A stretch of DNA of 6,285 bases. It comes from JAQBFJ01 sp032123435. Its GTDB lineage: Bacteria; Verrucomicrobiota; Kiritimatiellia; UBA8416; JAQBFJ01. The translations under genes were made by a program, and so were the position numbers. Location of the stretch: the NCBI GenBank assembly GCA_032123435.1, contig JAQBFJ010000062.1:1-6285 (forward strand). The letters are read 5' to 3'. Of this stretch, positions 1 to 6,285 are shown in pieces. Position 1 is the stretch's first letter. Each line of letters begins with the position of its first letter. A model generated the notes under the pieces. That model was not told the DNA's origin and made no database searches. It saw only the letters and a program-made list of their open reading frames with translations.

Positions 1-358
1 ACTGGAAGAATCACGAGATTGAGGGAGAGGATGAATATGCCATTCTGACGAACATCATTCATCAGGAATGGAGCGGCCTTTCAGTCAAGAAACACAAGAA
101 CTCAAAAGCCAGAACCTCCGCGACCACATGAGCGAAGCGGAACTGATTTTTTCCGCACTGGCAGAACTGTCCACACGTCAGATATCTGAGAGTGTCGAGG
201 CAACCGGCATGGATGAAAATGCTGAAGCCGGAAAGAAAGGTGGAAAAATTGCCAAGAAAGCCCGGTTGGAACTGGAAAAGAAAACAGGCAAGAAAGTTGT
301 AACCAGCGACAACTTCTTGCCGCCAGCAGACAGCAAGAAAAGACTGAAAGACAAATAG
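1..358 (+). pseudogene. Bro-N/antirepressor-type phage protein, C-terminal fragment with a frameshift
   Basis: Two reading frames together give the C-terminal third of a Bro-N-family (phage antirepressor/DinD-like) protein. The first frame is open from the left edge and reads WKNHEIEGEDEYAILTNI and then HQEWSGLSVKKHKN before running out of frame to a TGA at 129-131. The second frame carries the continuation LKSQNLRDHMSEAELIF, then a Gly/Lys-rich AGKKGGKIAKKARLELEKK segment and the tail TGKKVVTSDNFLPP, ending at TAG 356-358. The ATG at 68 is not a real start, because codons 68 to about 100 are out of frame. From memory of the family, the junction normally reads KxHKxLKGLKxQNLRDHM. Here three residues and one base appear to be lost, which fits a 10-base deletion at about 97-103. 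The N-terminal Bro-N domain would lie left of the window. Such proteins are usually encoded by prophages and other mobile elements and are thought to bind DNA. An assembly error is the alternative to genuine decay. Confidence 0.75.
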
Positions 359-457
359 CCCGAAAAGGTTCATTATTTTTTCACCTTCGGCGCATGTCCT
401 GGATGAGAAGCCGGATGCTCAACAACCTCGCTTGATCCGGTTGTAGAGGCGAGTCAG
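359..457. other. Convergent intergenic gap with two weak dyads
   Basis: This gap lies between the stop of the antirepressor remnant (+) and the stop of the SWIM gene (-). One dyad, at 360-390, pairs CCGAA+GGT with ACCTTCGG, with a two-base bulge and a 13-base T-rich loop. The other, at 411-440, pairs CCGGAT with ATCCGG around an 18-base spacer. Neither is followed by a run of T on either strand, so they are at best weak terminators for the two converging genes. No ORF of note is present. Confidence 0.3.
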
Positions 458-1512
458 TCAGGTCAGTCCTCGGGCATGCGGCTTGACGGAACCGGAGGTG
501 TCTTCCCACTTTTTAACAGTCGCGGCTGATACACCGACGGTACGCGCAAATGCGGCTTTGCTCATGCCGAGTTTGTTACGTAATCGGGATATCGAACGAG
601 CGGTCGGCTTGAACGGTATTTTCTTTTTCGCTCGCGACTTGGAAACCTTTGCGCCTGGCTGTTCCCGCTTGGTTTTATCGGTCTTCTTTCTCTTTCTTGT
701 TTGGCAGGGTCTTTTTCGATGTTTCGGGGTTGGCGCTGCAACTTTTGCCTCTTCATCCTGCGTTTCGTCTATTTTCACACCAAACACATTCTCGATTTCT
801 TTACCGGAAAGGGATCGGCGCCGGGCACGACGCGAACCTTTGCCGACAATAGCATCAGCCGTAGCGTCGGCGGAGATCAATTCGTCGTGGTCAACACCAC
901 GCAAAAGAAAGAGCAGTTCCGGTTGATCGTCCAGACGCGCTCCGATACCATACATGACTGCGGAGATATGCTTGCACATGTCGGCCCAGTCGGGGCAATC
1001 ACAGATGTATTTGATCTCGCCGGGCAAAGGGAAAAGACCTAGCTTGCGATCGGTTACACTGCGCATTATTTCGTCCGACAGCTTGCCTTGCAGTAACTCG
1101 ATAAGCGAACCGATTTTACCTGTACAGCGTTGCTTCAGCCTGTTCCATTTCTTCTTATCGAGCGGTTTGATATCGACGGTAACGTTATACATCTCCGAAC
1201 CGGAAACCATGGCCTCGACCTTTTTGTGCGTGATAGCCAGGTGACAGACTGATCCATTACGAACATAGGTCCGGCCACGCGGCAGGCGATTGCTGTAATC
1301 GCCGAATGATTCCAAATGCCTGCACCAGCTTTTACCCCAGAAACTGCGTGCAATCGTACGGCCATCGATCTCAACCGGCTGGATATCCTGTCCCTTTTTG
1401 CGCAGTTTGTTAACCTCACGTTTAGCCTGAGCCCGGCGCTCGGCCACGGGCACATATTGAGGCCATCCGCCGTAATCATCATATCTATGTCTACGTCTTC
1501 TTCTCACAATAA

Positions 1513-1516
<4 letters not shown>
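458..1516 (-). CDS. SWIM zinc-finger protein with C-terminal helix-turn-helix
   Basis: A 352-residue partner of the upstream SNF2 helicase. The SWIM zinc finger is clear: C172-x-C174-x6-C181-x-H183 in YICDCPDWADMCKHI, followed by the family's usual YGIGARLDDQPELLFLLRG segment. SWIM fingers bind DNA or protein, and such proteins are commonly encoded beside bacterial SNF2 ATPases (ywqB next to ywqA in Bacillus subtilis). Residues 1-15 are Arg-rich. Residues about 51-160 form the conserved part before the finger (SFWGKSWCRHLESF). A long basic linker (about 255-302) joins this to an XRE-like HTH at about 305-345 (LRNKLGMSKAAFARTVGVS, then AATVKKWE). The start overlaps the SNF2 stop as ATGA, so translation is probably coupled; AAAGG lies just one base before this ATG, and a GTG three codons in is an alternative start. 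The frame ends at a TGA, but the next 12 codons still look protein-like (see findings). Biochemical role unknown; binding of DNA or of the SNF2 protein is inferred. Confidence 0.93.
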
Positions 1517-4218
<2,702 letters not shown>

Positions 4219-4254
4219 TCCTGATTACATTTATTTCAAGCCACTCACATTGCC

Positions 4255-4282
4255 AAAATAATACCGGAAAATCAATTTGCAA
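4255..4282 (-). promoter_or_regulatory. Possible sigma70-type promoter of the SNF2-SWIM operon
   Basis: On the minus strand TTGCAA (4277-4282) is followed after 16 bases by TATTTT (4255-4260), leaving an untranslated leader of roughly 30 bases before the first ATG. TTGCAA lies in the 8-base palindrome TTTGCAAA (4276-4283), a possible operator for the HTH of the SWIM protein, though that is speculative. The promoter overlaps the decayed recombinase on the other strand. It is a consensus match by eye only. Confidence 0.35.
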
Positions 4283-4432
4283 AAGGCGAACATTAAGCAG
4301 AGAGAGGATACGCCGTATTGAGAGTCAAGGCACTGCTTGGATTGAACCACTGTCTAACTTCGTAAACTCAGCTATTCAGGCGGGAATAATAGCTTCTTCC
4401 AAGGTTCTGGAAGAATTAAGAGATTTTCATCG

Positions 4433-4468
4433 AAAAATCGGCTCGAACCTATCGCTAATCGAGCCGAT
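4433..4468 (-). terminator. Hairpin with T-tract, terminator-like on the minus strand
   Basis: A perfect 10-base stem, ATCGGCTCGA (4437-4446) with TCGAGCCGAT (4459-4468), encloses a 12-base loop. Read on the minus strand it is followed by five T (4433-4437), which is the form of a Rho-independent terminator. One arm is the recombinase codons for K-I-G-S-N, so the fit may be partly fortuitous. No minus-strand gene clearly ends here. Confidence 0.45.
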
Positions 4469-4513
4469 GGAAAAAGAAAACGCCACTACGCGGCAGACGC
4501 TCGCCTCCAAAGA

Positions 4514-4562
4514 ACGTGCGGCAAAAACTTCTTCTCGTCACGGCGGCTTCGCCGCACGTGAC
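4514..4562. repeat. Overlapping, mutually exclusive inverted repeats
   Basis: GTCACGGCGGC (4537-4547) pairs with GCCGC-A-CGTGAC (4551-4562), giving 11 pairs, one bulged A and a TTC loop. The same right arm GCCGCACGT (4551-4559) also pairs perfectly over 9 bases with ACGTGCGGC at 4514-4522. The two folds cannot coexist. The block lies inside the presumed insertion in the recombinase remnant. Confidence 0.65.
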
Positions 4563-4577
4563 TCTTTCACTCCAATT

Positions 4578-4595
4578 TCCGGCAGTCATGCCGGA
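4578..4595. repeat. Short perfect hairpin
   Basis: TCCGGCA (4578-4584) and TGCCGGA (4589-4595) form a perfect 7-base stem around the loop GTCA. It is one of four stem-loops in a row between 4437 and 4680 and has no T-tract, so a terminator role is unlikely. Confidence 0.6.
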
Positions 4596-4641
4596 TCGGA
4601 AAACCCCTCTTTTTCGGTCACTTTTCACGATCATCAATCTG

Positions 4642-4680
4642 GCGAAACGGAATTTTGTCACAGACGAAATTCCGTTTCGC
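4642..4680. repeat. Perfect 14-base inverted repeat
   Basis: GCGAAACGGAATTT (4642-4655) and AAATTCCGTTTCGC (4667-4680) are exact reverse complements around an 11-base loop. No T-run follows on either strand. The length makes chance very unlikely. It is the largest palindrome of the hairpin cluster at 4437-4680 and probably part of a repeat or miniature mobile element. Confidence 0.8.
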
Positions 4681-4840
4681 GGAATAAGAAGTCATCCTCT
4701 CGGTGGGCGGACAGAGCAGTCCCTGTTCTGTGTGTAGAGTATCCGAATCCGTGGAAAATAATTTCGGAAAATCGCAGATTTGCAAAAAATCTCATTTGGT
4801 CGAACCTCCTTCAAGATATTAGAACCTATTTTGAAAAGCA

Positions 4841-5011
4841 ATGATCTTCCTGACTGAATAATACTATTACCCCGGCAACCCTCGTTCCAGCATAGCTGGC
4901 ACTCGTGTTGCTTTAGCCGAACAGATGAAGGCGGATGAAATACACCTGGAAGTAAGAACCATTCTTGATGGCATCGCCAAGACACTGGACATTTCGAGCA
5001 ACACGGAATAG
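4841..5011 (+). pseudogene. Possible small ORF remnant with an in-frame stop, not recognised
   Basis: An ATG overlaps the recombinase remnant's stop as ATGA (4841-4844) and gives MIFLTE before TAA (4859-4861). The same frame then stays open for 49 codons (YYYPGNPRSSIAGTRVALAE, then QMKADEIHLEVRTILDGIAK) to TAG 5009-5011. The second half looks like a helical protein segment, and the overlapping start suggests a former companion gene. I do not recognise it. It could equally be chance, since it is short and contains a stop. Confidence 0.2.
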
Positions 5012-5066
5012 GAACGGTCAGTGAGGTAACTATGGCGTTTACTCTGTTTTACGATCTGTTTCCGGA

Positions 5067-5297
5067 AGTTCCCGGAGCGGGAGACGCGAAGTGTGTTTCT
5101 GTATGAGCCTCAAGGCGGGCCACCCTTGGCCTTTGCTCCGCTCAGGCATTGTATATTGAATGAGTGATAGATTTTGCTCCGAGCTACGTATGGCAAGCCA
5201 ATAGTACGTTAGCATTATCACATATACAAGGTGAGATGCAGAACGCAGTTCACTACGAGGCGCGAGGGTAGCGCCGAGAAAAATGGTTCCGGGAACT
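5067..5297. other. Structured element bounded by inverted repeats (candidate ncRNA or foldable repeat)
   Basis: The ends form an inverted repeat: AGTTCCCGGAGC (5067-5078) against GTTCCGGGAACT (5286-5297), 11 of 12 complementary plus a G-T pair. Inside, successive stem-loops are separated by only one to five bases. (a) 5107-5147: GCCT/AGGC, GCG/CGC, GGCCA/TGGCC with loop CCCT. (b) 5149-5229: TTGTATAT/ATATACAA, GTGATA/TATCAC, GCTACGTA/TACGTTAGC with one bulged T. (c) 5231-5253: GTGA/TCAC, TGC/GCA. (d) 5259-5275: GGCGC/GCGCC. This is the layout of a multi-branch junction. The strand is undetermined and the pairing was found by eye, without energy calculation. I do not recognise a known RNA family. 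It contains no convincing coding sequence, and it fills most of the gene-free stretch 4845-5316. Confidence 0.6.
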
Positions 5298-5308
5298 CGC
5301 GAAGCGAG
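5281..5308 (-). terminator. Weak terminator-like signal after the DUF7309/DUF6930 gene
   Basis: Nine bases past the stop codon on the minus strand, CTCGC-TTC-GCGAG (5296-5308) forms a 5-base stem, followed by the palindrome GTTCCCGGAAC and then ATTTTT. The T-run is about a dozen bases from the stem, so the fit is poor. The same bases form one end of the structured element at 5067-5297. Confidence 0.2.
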
Positions 5309-5316
5309 CATGTCTC

Positions 5317-6285
5317 CTATCTTCTGTTCAACATGAAGTCTCGCATGGATTCCTTTACGTCTTCAATTGCCGGAAGATTCTCATAGAACGATATTTCCAT
5401 CCCGAGATCCTCATGAACAGGGGCCAAGAACTGGTAGAGTCTGGGCGACGATACACGGATTTCTTTTGGTACGAACTGCGCCTTGTTGAGAATGGAAACG
5501 AGTTTGGCCGGTATTGCTTCCCACATTCTGTGGAGACCATCTGTCGCCTGCAGAAGCTCGGTGCCCAGGATGAAGAAGCTCTCGGTCTCAACAGCCAGGA
5601 GCATATAGGTGAAGGTCGGCCGTTTTCCCGGCTCTGCAACTCCTGCAGGTGCCAGAAAGAATTCCACTTCAGCAGATCTGATGTCTTTCGGCATGCCTTT
5701 CAGGGCTTCCATCTCTTTGTGATCGATCTTGAATGTCAGAGTGAAAGGAACAGGCGCCGGCAATTTCCTGACAGCATCCTCCCATATCATATCGTTACCG
5801 TCTTCTCTGGGTACACGCACAAGGAAATCCCGATTCCTTTTCATCTCGAGTATCCCGGGTTCATCTTCGAGGCGCATTGCCATGCCGGCTGTCTGCTCTA
5901 ACGCAATGGTCAGCTTCCCAATCTCATCCTGCTCCAGGAACCATGGGTAGAAGCCGGGTCTATAACTACGGAAGAGAGGCCAGCCGTTCTTGCCCCGATA
6001 TTTCAAACCTAACTGCTTGATGATACCTCGGTCTTTTTGCTCAACCATATCGTGATCCTCAAACGAGGCCATAAGCTGAGGCAGTTCAAGAATCCGTTCC
6101 GCATTCTCCCTGGTTTGCGGCGCGTTCTGAATGTCCCAGAACTTGTTCAACGCTTCATCACCGAGATAGACGGAGACTGCATAGTGTTCTTCAATGTTGC
6201 CCATTACACTGACGTAGCCAATCTCATCAGTTCCGGGAAACTGCACCCCGAATATGGTTGTTTCCTCCATCCATTGCCATGGAGC
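5317..6285 (-). CDS. DUF7309/DUF6930-type protein of unknown function, 5' end outside the window
   Basis: The frame is open through the right edge: ahead of the first ATG in the window (6270) it reads APWQW, and members of this family that I remember have W-x-W-M just before the FGVQ-P motif, so the true start lies outside. Numbering from the ATG at 6270, residues 1 to about 130 match the DUF7309 pattern (IFGVQFPGTDEIGYVSVMGN; ASFEDHD; KQLGLKYRGKNGWPLFRSYR; GFYPWFL; IALEQTAGMAMR). After a linker, about 200-298 match the DUF6930 pattern (EVEFFLAPAG; FTYMLLAVETES; ILGTELLQ; PKEIRVSSPRLYQFLAPV). No signal peptide, membrane segment or catalytic motif is visible, so it is probably a soluble cytoplasmic protein. 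No biochemical function is known to me. It is transcribed in the same direction as the SNF2-SWIM operon, but about 1.1 kb of remnant and repeat DNA separates them, so a shared transcript is unlikely. Domain names are from memory of the families. Confidence 0.85.
   Translation of the reverse strand, partial: APWQWMEETTIFGVQFPGTDEIGYVSVMGNIEEHYAVSVYLGDEALNKFWDIQNAPQTRENAERILELPQLMASFEDHDMVEQKDRGIIKQLGLKYRGKNGWPLFRSYRPGFYPWFLEQDEIGKLTIALEQTAGMAMRLEDEPGILEMKRNRDFLVRVPREDGNDMIWEDAVRKLPAPVPFTLTFKIDHKEMEALKGMPKDIRSAEVEFFLAPAGVAEPGKRPTFTYMLLAVETESFFILGTELLQATDGLHRMWEAIPAKLVSILNKAQFVPKEIRVSSPRLYQFLAPVHEDLGMEISFYENLPAIEDVKESMRDFMLNRR

Larger units (their letters stand above)
4262..4844 (+). pseudogene. 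Serine-recombinase-like protein, decayed C-terminal remnant
   Basis: The plus strand carries pieces resembling the C-terminal end of large serine recombinases. YRKINLQKANIKQRE is read from 4262 in one frame. Then, after an apparent frameshift at about 4303-4317, RIESQGTAWIEPLSNFVN and LEELRDFHRKIGSNLSL follow in another frame. From about 4725 the frame resumes with LCVEYPNPWKIISENR and ends IWSNLLQDIRTYFEKQ, TGA 4842-4844. The KIGSNL and NPWKI motifs are normally close together in this family; here about 88 codons of palindrome-rich, low-complexity sequence separate them. An ATG at 4158 opens this frame, but its first 48 or so codons run antisense to the SNF2 start and do not resemble a recombinase. 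The catalytic N-terminal domain and zinc ribbon are absent, so the product cannot be active. Identification rests on remembered family motifs; an unrelated coiled-coil protein is the alternative. Confidence 0.55.

Noticed and set aside
4455..4661. 68-codon minus-strand ORF across the hairpin cluster
   Set aside because: It is made of the palindromic repeat arms, and no start signal or family similarity is visible.
4692..4985. 97-codon minus-strand ORF containing KIGSN by coincidence
   Set aside because: It is antisense to the plus-strand recombinase end, which fits its family better; the rest of the minus-strand translation has no recognisable domain.
5032..5106. 24-codon plus-strand ORF (MAFTLFYDLFPEVPG...) with GAGG five bases before its ATG
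   Set aside because: It has an acceptable start signal, but it is very short, unrecognised, and its second half is made of the inverted-repeat arm; not enough for a gene call.
5181..5213. Hairpin resembling group II intron domain V (starts GAGC, 3' side has GTACG)
   Set aside because: It lacks a GNRA loop and the conserved two-base bulge, and there is no neighbouring domain VI, intron-encoded protein or boundary motif.
5039..5311. 90-codon minus-strand ORF across the structured element
   Set aside because: Its frame simply reads through the dense palindromes, its composition is not protein-like, it has no ribosome binding site that I can see, and it resembles no family known to me.

Overview
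The window is about 50 % GC and looks like an accessory region of a bacterial chromosome or of an integrated element. Remnants of mobile-element genes lie on both sides of an intact two-gene operon, followed by a dense non-coding, palindrome-rich stretch and then a conserved gene of unknown function. The phylum cannot be fixed from the sequence. Moderate GC, a palindrome-rich spacer and a large SNF2/SWIM pair fit many environmental Gram-negative or PVC-type bacteria, but that is a guess.

Layout: (1) At 1-358 (+) is the C-terminal end of a Bro-N/antirepressor-type phage protein, broken by a frameshift near position 100. (2) At 359-457 is a short convergent intergenic gap with two weak dyads. 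(3) On the minus strand, 4218 down to 458, are a full-length SNF2-family helicase (901 aa) and a SWIM zinc-finger protein with a C-terminal helix-turn-helix (352 aa). They overlap by 4 bases (ATGA), so they are very probably one translationally coupled operon. The pairing is known in bacteria (compare ywqA/ywqB of Bacillus subtilis); the HTH tail after a long basic linker is the less ordinary part. (4) At 4262-4844 (+), divergent from the operon and overlapping its probable promoter, is the decayed C-terminus of a serine-recombinase-like protein. About 265 bases of hairpin-rich DNA appear to be inserted, in frame, into it. (5) At 4845-5316 there is no convincing gene. A block of about 231 bases (5067-5297) is bounded by a near-perfect 12-base inverted repeat and packed with successive stem-loops one to five bases apart, so it is a candidate structured RNA or foldable mobile repeat. 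(6) At 5317-6285 (-) is a protein of the DUF7309/DUF6930 type, cut by the right window edge.

How it fits together: the SNF2 motor and the SWIM protein probably work on the same nucleic-acid or chromatin-like substrate; the HTH could provide DNA targeting or autoregulation. The phage-type and recombinase remnants suggest that the operon sits where mobile DNA has come and gone. I see no CRISPR array, tRNA or rRNA. The strongest candidates for something undescribed are the structured element at 5067-5297 and the palindromic insertion in the recombinase remnant.
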